A DNA stretch of 9,636 nucleotides from an uncultured bacterium. Lineage in GTDB: Bacteria; Actinomycetota; Coriobacteriia; Coriobacteriales; Coriobacteriaceae. The notes under the pieces are model-generated. The model was not told the origin of the DNA. It saw only the letters and a program-made list of their open reading frames with translations, and searched no databases. Shown in pieces: positions 1-5,786 of the stretch. The number at the start of each line of letters is the position of its first letter. Position 1 is the stretch's first letter. The stretch covers positions 1 to 9,636 of the forward strand of contig CAJMPE010000063.1 of the NCBI GenBank assembly GCA_905215275.1, in the 5' to 3' direction. Position numbers and translations under genes: made by a program.

Positions 1-1638
1 GAGCGCGAGACCGGCGCACATGTTGCCTTCATCAATCTGTCCGGCGGCGTCGGCATCCCCTATCTACCCGAGCAGCAGGCCAACGACATTCACGCCATCG
101 GCGAGGGGGTGCACGCGGCCTACGACGAGATCCTGGTTCCCGCCGGTATGGGCGATGTGGCCATCTGCACCGAGATGGGCCGCTTTATGATGGGCCCCTA
201 CGGCTGCTTGGTCACCAAGGCCATCCACGAGAAGCAGATCTACAAGGACTATATCGGTGTCGATGCAAGCGCCGTCGATCTGATCCGCCCTGCCATGTAC
301 GGCGCTTACCACCACATTACGGTGATGGGCCAGCCGGGTGGCGCCGACAAGACCACAGTACCTGTTACGGACACCTACGACATCACAGGCAACCTATGCG
401 AGAACAACGACAAGTTCGCCATCGATCGCGAGTTACCGCATATCGACATGGGCGACCTGCTTGTGATCCACGATACCGGTGCGCATGGCTACTCCATGGG
501 CTACAACTACAACGGACGCCTGCGCTCCGCCGAGGTCCTGCTGCGCCCCGATGGCTCAGCCGACCTCATCCGCCGTGCCGAGCGCCCGGGCGATTACTTT
601 GCCACGCTCGACGTGCTGTCGTGCGGCCGAGAGCTGCTGGCCAAGTCGCGCGCCGAAAGTGCCCGCCGTCGCGCCCAAGACGAGCGCTTGGCCGTCGCCG
701 CCCAATGGAATAAGCGCATCCAGATCGCGGAAGCGAAGGAGAAGAACATGGATATCCGCAACCTCGAGGGCTCGATCGTCGCCCTCGTCACGCCGTTTAA
801 AAAGGACGGCAGTGTCGACTTTGACGCGCTCGAGCGCCTTATCGATTTCCACTTGCAAAATGGCACCGACGCCATCCTCACCCTGGGCACCACCGGCGAG
901 AGCGCCACGATGACCGATGACGAGGACAACTCCGTCGTCGCCGCCGTGGTCAAGCATGTTGCAGGACGCGTCCCCGTCATCGCCGGCTCGGGCTCCAACT
1001 CCACGCAGACCATGCTCACCAAGTCGCTCACCTATCAGGGCCTGGGCGCCGATGGTCTGCTGCTCATCACCCCCTACTACAACAAGTCTAACGAAGAGGG
1101 TGTCTACCAGCACTTTAAGACCGTCGCCGATGCCGTGGACATCCCCTGCATCCTGTACAACATCCCCGGCCGCTGTGGCTGCGGCATCAGCGAGCGCAAC
1201 GTAGAGCGCCTGGCCGCACATCCTAACATCATGGGTATTAAGGAAGCATCGGGCAGCGTCGCCTACGCGGCCAAGATCGCCCACCTGCTGTCCGACGAGT
1301 TCCGCATGTACTCGGGCGAGGACGCGCTTACCGTACCGCTCATGAGCCTGGGCGCCTCGGGCACCATCAGCGTGTGGGCCGATATTCAGCCGCAGCTCGT
1401 GCACGACATGTGCCGCGCCTATCTGGACGGTGACGTGGAGCGCGCCCGCGACATCCAAATTGCCGGTCAGCCGCTCATCAATGCACTCTTTAGCGAGGTC
1501 AACCCCATCCCCGTCAAGGAAGCGCTCGCCCAAATGGGTATGATCGAGGCAAACTACCGCATGCCGCTATGCCCCATGGCAGACGACACGCGCTCCGCAC
1601 TTACCGATGCTCTGAAGGGAGCTGGTCTGCTTGATTAA
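1..1638 (+). CDS. lysA: Diaminopimelate decarboxylase (LysA, 5' truncated by window) continuous in frame with DapA
   Basis: The reading frame is open from the first base, so the N-terminal part of LysA (roughly 180 residues by family length) lies outside the window. Codons 1-204 are the C-terminal part of a PLP-dependent diaminopimelate decarboxylase, which makes L-lysine from meso-DAP. Visible motifs are SGGVGIPY (codons 14-21, PLP phosphate binding), EMGR (58-61, the family's EPGR position), CENNDKFA (133-140, with the Cys contributed across the dimer) and DTGAHGYSMGYNYNGR (158-173). Canonical LysA usually has GAY where this has GAH. The LysA core should end near FATLD (200-204). About 45 further codons, rich in Ala, Arg, Lys and Glu, probably form a helical linker, and the frame then enters a complete DapA at nt 748 with no stop codon. 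The linker keeps GC-rich third positions, so it looks coding. Either one bifunctional polypeptide is made, or DapA is also translated from its own internal start (separate entry). LysA identity is secure; the fused state needs protein evidence. Confidence 0.85.
   Translation, partial: ERETGAHVAFINLSGGVGIPYLPEQQANDIHAIGEGVHAAYDEILVPAGMGDVAICTEMGRFMMGPYGCLVTKAIHEKQIYKDYIGVDASAVDLIRPAMYGAYHHITVMGQPGGADKTTVPVTDTYDITGNLCENNDKFAIDRELPHIDMGDLLVIHDTGAHGYSMGYNYNGRLRSAEVLLRPDGSADLIRRAERPGDYFATLDVLSCGRELLAKSRAESARRRAQDERLAVAAQWNKRIQIAEAKEKNMDIRNLEGSIVALVTPFKKDGSVDFDALERLIDFHLQNGTDAILTLGTTGESATMTDDEDNSVVAAVVKHVAGRVPVIAGSGSNSTQTMLTKSLTYQGLGADGLLLITPYYNKSNEEGVYQHFKTVADAVDIPCILYNIPGRCGCGISERNVERLAAHPNIMGIKEASGSVAYAAKIAHLLSDEFRMYSGEDALTVPLMSLGASGTISVWADIQPQLVHDMCRAYLDGDVERARDIQIAGQPLINALFSEVNPIPVKEALAQMGMIEANYRMPLCPMADDTRSALTDALKGAGLLD
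736..750 (+). promoter_or_regulatory. Internal ribosome binding site and start codon for dapA inside the lysA-dapA frame
   Basis: AAGGAG at 736-741 lies six bases before the ATG at 748, near-ideal spacing. The site itself encodes part of the predicted linker (Ala-Lys-Glu-Lys-Asn). It suggests DapA can be started independently even though no stop codon ends the upstream lysA frame. Confidence 0.7.
748..1638 (+). CDS. dapA: 4-hydroxy-tetrahydrodipicolinate synthase (DapA), internal start within the lysA frame
   Basis: DapA condenses pyruvate with aspartate semialdehyde, the committed step of DAP/lysine synthesis, in the cytoplasm. From the ATG at 748 the product is 296 residues, the normal length for a complete DapA TIM barrel. 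Visible residues are GTTGES (47-52, the Thr pair of the catalytic triad region), GSGSN (80-84), TPYYNK (108-113), YNIPGR (137-142, catalytic Tyr137 and substrate-binding Arg142) and GIKEASG (163-169, Schiff-base Lys165). This start is supported by AAGGAG six bases upstream and by alignment with the usual DapA N-terminus (a GSIVALVTPF segment near residue 10). The same frame is open upstream into lysA, so the protein may exist as the C-terminal domain of a LysA-DapA fusion, as free DapA, or as both. Its stop overlaps the dapB start. Function is secure; which form is made is not. Confidence 0.9.
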   Translation: MDIRNLEGSIVALVTPFKKDGSVDFDALERLIDFHLQNGTDAILTLGTTGESATMTDDEDNSVVAAVVKHVAGRVPVIAGSGSNSTQTMLTKSLTYQGLGADGLLLITPYYNKSNEEGVYQHFKTVADAVDIPCILYNIPGRCGCGISERNVERLAAHPNIMGIKEASGSVAYAAKIAHLLSDEFRMYSGEDALTVPLMSLGASGTISVWADIQPQLVHDMCRAYLDGDVERARDIQIAGQPLINALFSEVNPIPVKEALAQMGMIEANYRMPLCPMADDTRSALTDALKGAGLLD

Positions 1639-2371
1639 GACCGTCATTATGGGAACGGGCCGCATGGGCTCGCTCATCCGCACCACCGCCGAGGGCGTTG
1701 TCGACGCCGCCGGTCAGCCCGTTTTTGATATCGTCGCCCAGATCGGCTTCGACTTGTCCGAGCTCGAGAACGCCCCGGCAGCCGACGTCATCATCGACTT
1801 CTCGAACGTCGCGACCTTTGATGCCGTCGTCGCCTATGTCGAGCGCACGGGCGCCGCGTTGGTCTCGGGCACCACGGGCTACACACCCGATCAAATGGAC
1901 CGCCTGCGCGAGCTGGGTCAGAACGTCCGCGTCATGCACTCCGGCAATTACTCCATCGGTATCGCAGCCCTGCGCCATCTGGTAGCACAGGCCACACGCG
2001 AGCTGCCCGGCTTTGACTGCGAGATCGTCGAGACGCACCATAACCAAAAGGTCGACGCCCCCAGCGGCACTGCCAAGTTGTTGCTCGACGCCGTCGTCGA
2101 AGCCGAGCCCGAGGCAGGCTACCACCCCGTCTATGGCCGCGAGGGCATGTGCGGAGCGCGCGACCCCAAGGAGATCGGCATGCACTCGCTGCGCGGTGGC
2201 ACTGTCGCCGGCGTGCACGAAGTGAGTTTCTTTGGCCAGGACGAGGAGGTTACGCTCGCGCACCGCGCCACGAGTCGTCAGATCTTTGTCAACGGCGCCC
2301 TAGCAGCCGCGCAGAAGCTCGTCACCCGCGAGCCCGGCTTCTATACGTTCGACCAGGTCATGTTTGCTTAA
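1631..2371 (+). CDS. dapB: 4-hydroxy-tetrahydrodipicolinate reductase (DapB)
   Basis: DapB reduces the DapA product to tetrahydrodipicolinate using NAD(P)H. The 246-residue product has the Rossmann glycine motif GTGRMG (8-13), GTTGYT (80-85) and the family signature ETHHNQKVDAPSGTA (134-148), whose His136/His137 and Lys140 match the catalytic and substrate-binding positions. The C-terminal part keeps HSLRGGTVAGVHEVSF. It is slightly shorter than the E. coli enzyme (about 273 residues) but complete. The TTG at 1631 is the only start that keeps the N-terminal beta strand before the glycine motif; a purine-rich AAGGGAG lies nine bases upstream. The start lies inside the last codons of dapA (8-nt overlap), consistent with translational coupling of consecutive pathway enzymes. 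Confidence 0.95.
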   Translation: MIKTVIMGTGRMGSLIRTTAEGVVDAAGQPVFDIVAQIGFDLSELENAPAADVIIDFSNVATFDAVVAYVERTGAALVSGTTGYTPDQMDRLRELGQNVRVMHSGNYSIGIAALRHLVAQATRELPGFDCEIVETHHNQKVDAPSGTAKLLLDAVVEAEPEAGYHPVYGREGMCGARDPKEIGMHSLRGGTVAGVHEVSFFGQDEEVTLAHRATSRQIFVNGALAAAQKLVTREPGFYTFDQVMFA

Positions 2372-2410
2372 CCAGGTATCAACCGGATTCACTCAAAGGA
2401 GAGACAGCAA

Positions 2411-3130
2411 ATGAGCAATGCAGCCGAGATGGATGCACAGGAGATTATCAACTACATCGCCACCGCGCCCAAGAAAACGCCCGTCAAACTGTACGTGCGC
2501 GAAAAGCCGGGCATGAAGGTCCAGTGGGGCAACGCACACGTCTATGGCGGTCGTCGTGGCAAGACTGTTTTTGGTGACTGGGATGAGCTTAAGGCCATCC
2601 TGGACGCCAACGCCGACTCCATCGATTACTACGACGTTGAAAACGATTGCCGCAACTCCGCCGTACCCATGCTCGACCTCAAGGGTATCAACGCCCGCAT
2701 CGAGCCGGGCGCGATCATCCGTGACCGCGTCGAGATCGGCGATCGCGCCGTCATCATGATGGGCGCCATCATCAACATCGGCTCCGTCATTGGCGAAGGC
2801 TCCATGATCGATATGGGCGCCGTGCTGGGCGGCCGCGCCACCGTGGGCAAGAACTGCCACATCGGCGCCGGCACCGTGCTGGCAGGCGTTGTGGAGCCCG
2901 CCAGCGCCACGCCCGTCATCATCGAGGACGATGTCATGATCGGCGCCAACGCCGTGGTCCTGGAGGGCGTGCACGTAGGCAAGGGCGCTGTCGTTGCCGC
3001 CGGCGCCGTGTGCGTCGAGGACGTCCCCGCCGGTGCCGTCGTGGCCGGTGTCCCCGCCCGCGTCATCAAGATGCGCGACGAGAAGACCGACAGCAAGACC
3101 GGCCTCGAAGAGGGCTTGCGTCAACTTTAA
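2411..3130 (+). CDS. dapH: Tetrahydrodipicolinate N-acetyltransferase (DapH)
   Basis: DapH transfers an acetyl group from acetyl-CoA to tetrahydrodipicolinate, committing flux to the N-acetyl branch of DAP synthesis rather than the succinyl or direct dehydrogenase routes. The 239-residue product matches the usual size of about 235-240. It has an N-terminal DapH-specific domain (about residues 8-88) followed by a left-handed beta-helix of hexapeptide repeats (about 92-220). These repeats include IEPGAIIRD, IGDRAVIMMGAIINIG, IGEGSMIDMGAVLGG, IGAGTVLAGVVEPASATPV and VPAGAVVAGVPARVIK. The absence of the larger N-terminal region of succinyl-type DapD, and the overall layout, favour the acetyl enzyme. 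AAAGGAG at 2395-2401 lies nine bases before the ATG, and the gap to dapB is 39 nt, so it belongs to the same operon. It is the last gene before a hairpin. Some annotation systems call this family dapD. Confidence 0.93.
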   Translation: MSNAAEMDAQEIINYIATAPKKTPVKLYVREKPGMKVQWGNAHVYGGRRGKTVFGDWDELKAILDANADSIDYYDVENDCRNSAVPMLDLKGINARIEPGAIIRDRVEIGDRAVIMMGAIINIGSVIGEGSMIDMGAVLGGRATVGKNCHIGAGTVLAGVVEPASATPVIIEDDVMIGANAVVLEGVHVGKGAVVAAGAVCVEDVPAGAVVAGVPARVIKMRDEKTDSKTGLEEGLRQL

Positions 3131-3162
3131 TAGTTACGGCGTTTTACCAAACGCCGTAACTA
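3131..3162 (+). terminator. Perfect 14-bp stem-loop immediately after the dapH stop, without a T-tract
   Basis: TAGTTACGGCGTTT (3131-3144) and AAACGCCGTAACTA (3149-3162) are exact inverted repeats around a TACC loop. The stem starts at the first base after the dapH stop codon. No T-run follows on the plus strand, so it is not a standard intrinsic terminator. It may stabilise the 3' end of the dap mRNA, act as a weak terminator ahead of the one at 3326-3357, or be an interspersed palindromic element. Confidence 0.5.
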
Positions 3163-3200
3163 CTCGACGCTGCAAACGACCCAGAGCGGCAATCTGACGT

Positions 3201-3290
3201 TCAATCGTCGGGCATGACCAAAAGGTCAATGTCCTCCTCTTTCACGTCACCTTGCTCGCCTAGGGGCGTTTTCGCTGGCGCATGCTCAAC
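3201..3290 (-). pseudogene. Possible coding remnant (C-terminal tail) in the dapH/ndpA intergenic region
   Basis: On the minus strand a reading frame of 29 sense codons runs from just after an in-frame TAG (3291-3293) to a TGA (3201-3203). Its end reads like a real acidic protein tail (EEDIDLLVMPDD). The frame is also open upstream of the TAG, encoding LVADIAP just before it. It has no plausible start codon with a ribosome binding site, and it is out of frame with the neighbouring NdpA-like gene. It could be the eroded 3' end of a lost gene, part of a repeated intergenic element, or chance. I do not recognise a family. Confidence 0.25.
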
Positions 3291-3320
3291 CTACGGCGCA
3301 ATGTCAGCGACCAAGCCGAA

Positions 3321-3360
3321 AACAAAAAGGCCGAAGTCCCGAAGGGTTTCGGCCTTTGTT
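3321..3360. terminator. Intrinsic terminator, probably bidirectional, between dapH and the ndpA-like gene
   Basis: AAAGGCCGAA (3326-3335) pairs perfectly with TTCGGCCTTT (3348-3357); the 12-base loop contains an additional CCC/GGG pairing. Read on the minus strand, the hairpin is followed by TTTTTGTTTT, a good T-tract about 25 nt after the ndpA-like stop. Read on the plus strand it is followed by TTTGTTTT, so it can also stop transcription coming from the dap operon. Confidence 0.85.
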
Positions 3361-3382
3361 TTCCGCAGCGTCCAAGCGCAGT

Positions 3383-4387
3383 TTATCGGTTCTCGATGCT
3401 GCCGATGTTTTTGAGCTCAATGGAGATGAGGCCGTTGGGCTCGTTGACAAACTCGATGTATTCGGAGTTCGAACCCATCTCGGCCGGGAAGCTGATTTCG
3501 ATACCCGTGTCGGTACGGATCTTATGATTGCGCACCGCCGCGCGTTCGACCTGCTTGCGCTCCACGGGCACACGCTCAGGCACCTTCTCCTCGGTCAGTG
3601 CGGCGCGCACACTCTCCTTGATAACCGGTTCGTCCTCAAAGACCTCGTCGACGATATCCCAAGGCGGCAGTTCCTCGTCATCCTCAACCTTCTCGGCAAC
3701 GGCAGCCTTAACCTTAGCGAGCGCTACAGCCGTGTTGGCACCGTGCTCCTCGGCGACTTCCTCGACCACACGCGTCACGGTGTCGATGACCTCCTTGCCC
3801 GATACGCCCGTGTCGCACTGCAGCAGGCCATCGGGGATAAGCATACGGTCCTCGCCGGCAATCTTGCGCTTCTTGTCCACGTAGCCGATCTCCATGGTAC
3901 TCGCGCGCACGATGGCATAGCTCGGCACCTTTTGCGAGGGGTTCGGCAGAATGGCGTAGTGGCGCGCGATGTCGTTGCGCACCTCCCCCTCCTCGCGGCC
4001 CACTTCGTGCATAAAAGCCTGCTTGGAGCCCAGCAGCATCACGGCAAACCAGCGGGCATCCTCATCGTCGTCAAAATCGGCCACGAGCACGTCGGTGGAC
4101 TCGGCTTTCTCGGCTTTGGTGAGCTCGGAGGAAATAAACTCCGCAATCTGCTGCGACAGGTTAACGAACTCGCGCTCGCCAAAGAAATAGCCCTTAAGCT
4201 CGCCGCCAAACGCAGAGTTCTCGGCAAACGTGGCGCGTTTATTGTCGGCCGAGGTACGCGCGCGGCGCAGATGCGTGGTCACGAAGTTGCGCACGGTACG
4301 GCTCTCGATATCGAGCTCGCGCTGGCTCATGACGTTGACGGCAGAGTCAAAGTCCAGGATATGCAGAATCGCGTGATTGATTTTCAT
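3383..4387 (-). CDS. Nucleoid-associated protein, NdpA/YejK-like (37-kDa NA37 family)
   Basis: The 334-residue product resembles the NdpA/YejK nucleoid-associated protein family (PF04245), whose E. coli member binds DNA and sits in the nucleoid. Recognisable features are the N-terminal MKINHAILHILDFDS, followed by an acidic ELDIESRTVRNFVTTHL region, a central LVADFDDDEDARWFAVMLLGSKQAFMH-type core (written here in outline; conserved in the family) and the C-terminal TGIEISFPAEM / LISIELKNIG segment that aligns with family ends. A very acidic stretch (EDDEELPPWD, then VFEDEP) precedes a Lys/Arg-rich segment, probably a flexible region. I chose the ATG at 4387 because homologues begin at MKINHA; the ATG at 4396 is in frame but has no room for a ribosome binding site. 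It is flanked by a terminator downstream and a REP-like palindrome upstream. Its cellular role here is inferred from family only. Confidence 0.85.
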   Translation of the reverse strand: MKINHAILHILDFDSAVNVMSQRELDIESRTVRNFVTTHLRRARTSADNKRATFAENSAFGGELKGYFFGEREFVNLSQQIAEFISSELTKAEKAESTDVLVADFDDDEDARWFAVMLLGSKQAFMHEVGREEGEVRNDIARHYAILPNPSQKVPSYAIVRASTMEIGYVDKKRKIAGEDRMLIPDGLLQCDTGVSGKEVIDTVTRVVEEVAEEHGANTAVALAKVKAAVAEKVEDDEELPPWDIVDEVFEDEPVIKESVRAALTEEKVPERVPVERKQVERAAVRNHKIRTDTGIEISFPAEMGSNSEYIEFVNEPNGLISIELKNIGSIENR

Positions 4388-4425
4388 ATACGGCATTCCG
4401 TTCTAGATCGAATTGAGCACGAATC

Positions 4426-4431
4426 AGTATA
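4426..4431 (-). promoter_or_regulatory. Possible -10 element of the ndpA-like gene
   Basis: On the minus strand TATACT lies about 40 nt before the chosen ATG, a good match to the TATAAT consensus. No convincing -35 hexamer is visible 16-18 nt upstream, so this is only a weak call. Confidence 0.3.
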
Positions 4432-4463
4432 GCGGTCGAGCCCGCCCCGGGTGCATCGAAGAA

Positions 4464-4494
4464 TGGTGCATCGGTGACAGGTTGCTTTGCACCA
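4464..4494. repeat. REP-like palindromic element, copy 1 (downstream of the hydrolase gene)
   Basis: TGGTGCA (4464-4470) and TGCACCA (4488-4494) form a perfect 7-bp stem around a 17-base loop. The segment CAGGTTGCTTTGCACCAA (4478-4495) recurs with one mismatch at 5704-5721, on the other side of the hydrolase gene. The left arm's GGTGCATCG is itself duplicated 15 bases upstream (4450-4458 and 4465-4473). There is no T-tract. The layout resembles small intergenic repetitive palindromes, though no other copies can be counted here. Confidence 0.5.
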
Positions 4495-4498
4495 ATGG

Positions 4499-5659
4499 CT
4501 AGCGCAGGAGCTCGGACTGCCAAGCCTCGAGCTGTTCTGCCAAACTCTTGCCGGCAGCGGGCATGTCGATCTGGGGACGTTTGGGCAGAAGTGCACACTT
4601 AAGAATCGCAACGATAGTCTGCGAGACAAAGCGTCGCGTATCCTTGTCAAAGCCTTGCGCAGCCTGGAGCATCACGGGCAGGCTCTCGCGCAGATTCCCA
4701 GCGATATCCGCAAACCGCTCAGCACCCGTAGCCTCAAACACGGAGAACAACGCATCTACAAAACGCTCGCGCTCGCTAGGCGACACCGCAAGCAGCATCT
4801 CGCGAATGGAGCCATCAACGTATCGAGCACCGGCGGACAGGCGCTCACAGTACACGAAGTCGCGACCATCAACCACCCAGCTAAAGGGATTGTGCTGCAG
4901 CAGGCTGAACTCGGTGCTCTCAACGATGGCATAGTCCTCCTGTGTCTCGAACATCATGCCAAAGATCGACGACCGAGGTAGCGTCTTGTCGATTCGACCG
5001 GAAAGATCGGCAAAGGCATTGCCGTTCAGAAACTCCTCGACGAAGCCCGGACCATCATGGGAATACGCCCGTTCGATTCGCCCACGGGCGACATCGGAGC
5101 ACATCGCCGCACCGTACACCGCAAGGTTTCCACCCTTGGAATGACCTCCGCACAAAAGCGGCCCGTCAATCGCATCCGCTGCCTCGTCCACATAACGCGC
5201 CGCGGATTCCTGGGCCGGCACAGGACACCGGAACGCCATGTTAAAGTCCTCTTTCCAGCCCACAATCGTGCTGTCGGTCCCCCGGAAGGAAAGATAGCTA
5301 AACCCCGCCGGAAACCGGAACGCCATGGCTGCAAACTGCTCCGTCATCGCAACATCGTTCACGGCGCGATAGCCGCAAACGTGCACGCCACGGTAGCGAG
5401 GACTTGCTGCCACCGCCTCCAGCAGGGCGCGGGTACCCTCCGGGTTCCACAGGTCGCCAATCATGGACTTGTAACACTCGGCGCGCAGCAGCTCGCGCAC
5501 ATCAAGCCCCTGCCAGCCCTCAAGCTCTGGCATGTCCTGCGGCAGGCGCAAATACGACAACCAGGCAAAGACCAGACTGTCCACCGCGCAGAACGGCCGC
5601 TCCTCAAACGGATCAAACGCCGTCTGGGCATAGGACAAAAAATTAGGCGAATCCGACAT
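4499..5659 (-). CDS. Alpha/beta-hydrolase-fold protein, DUF2974 / Mbeg1-like
   Basis: The 386-residue protein has the lipase-like nucleophile elbow GGHSKGGN (171-178), with Ser174 as the expected nucleophile, preceded by FRGTDST (125-131) and GWKEDFN (134-140), both typical of the DUF2974/Mbeg1-like family. HDGPGF (201-206, Asp202) and LQHNPFSW (254-261, His256) are candidate positions for the rest of a catalytic triad. The N-terminus is AQTAFDPFEERPFCAVDSLVFAWLSYL-like (outline), also typical. No signal peptide or membrane segment is seen, so it is probably cytoplasmic. The start at 5659 has GGGAGG only three bases upstream, rather close, but no other in-frame start is better. A predicted hydrolase or esterase; no substrate can be named. 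It is flanked on both sides by related palindromic elements and lies between the ldh terminator and the ndpA-like gene. Confidence 0.82.
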   Translation of the reverse strand: MSDSPNFLSYAQTAFDPFEERPFCAVDSLVFAWLSYLRLPQDMPELEGWQGLDVRELLRAECYKSMIGDLWNPEGTRALLEAVAASPRYRGVHVCGYRAVNDVAMTEQFAAMAFRFPAGFSYLSFRGTDSTIVGWKEDFNMAFRCPVPAQESAARYVDEAADAIDGPLLCGGHSKGGNLAVYGAAMCSDVARGRIERAYSHDGPGFVEEFLNGNAFADLSGRIDKTLPRSSIFGMMFETQEDYAIVESTEFSLLQHNPFSWVVDGRDFVYCERLSAGARYVDGSIREMLLAVSPSERERFVDALFSVFEATGAERFADIAGNLRESLPVMLQAAQGFDKDTRRFVSQTIVAILKCALLPKRPQIDMPAAGKSLAEQLEAWQSELLR

Positions 5660-5676
5660 GGCCCTCCCATCAACTA

Positions 5677-5721
5677 TGGCGCATCGGGATGGAGTATTGG
5701 GATCAGGTTACTTTGCACCAA
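5677..5721. repeat. REP-like palindromic element, copy 2 (upstream of the hydrolase gene), degenerate
   Basis: CAGGTTACTTTGCACCAA (5704-5721) matches copy 1 at 17 of 18 positions. The far arm ATGGCGCATCGG (5676-5687) matches ATGGTGCATCGG of copy 1 at 11 of 12 positions, but the bases between the arms are longer and the stem has a mismatch. On the minus strand this copy also contains TTGGTG, 17 bases, then AATACT, so it could contribute a weak promoter for the hydrolase gene. Confidence 0.45.
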
Positions 5722-5755
5722 AAAGGCGCCCGGGCCGTGTGGACCCGGACGCCTT
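5720..5755 (-). terminator. Intrinsic terminator of ldh
   Basis: AAGGCG (5723-5728) pairs with CGCCTT (5750-5755) and, after one mismatch, CCGGG pairs with CCCGG, giving a GC-rich stem. On the minus strand the stem is followed by TTTTT (5724-5720). It lies about 30 nt beyond the ldh stop and directly abuts the copy-2 palindrome. Confidence 0.85.
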
Positions 5756-5786
5756 CATTGTAGCTTTTCGCTCTAGCGAGCTTGAT

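Noticed and set aside
556..1533. Long minus-strand open frame (325 codons) opposite lysA/dapA
   Set aside because: It is antisense to clearly conserved LysA/DapA sequence and gives a low-complexity protein without family motifs; GC-rich genes often leave such open shadows.
2393..3124. Long minus-strand open frame opposite dapH, rich in Asp, Gly, Ala and His
   Set aside because: Its composition is the reverse image of the hexapeptide repeats of DapH; no start signal or motif supports it.
3356..4432. 358-codon plus-strand open frame
   Set aside because: Antisense to the NdpA-like gene, which has family signatures and its own terminator; the plus-strand product resembles nothing recognisable.
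4450..5721. CRISPR repeats or prophage attachment sites from the two related repeats
   Set aside because: Only two copies, 1.2 kb apart with a normal gene between, no spacer array, no integrase or tRNA; a REP-like explanation fits better.
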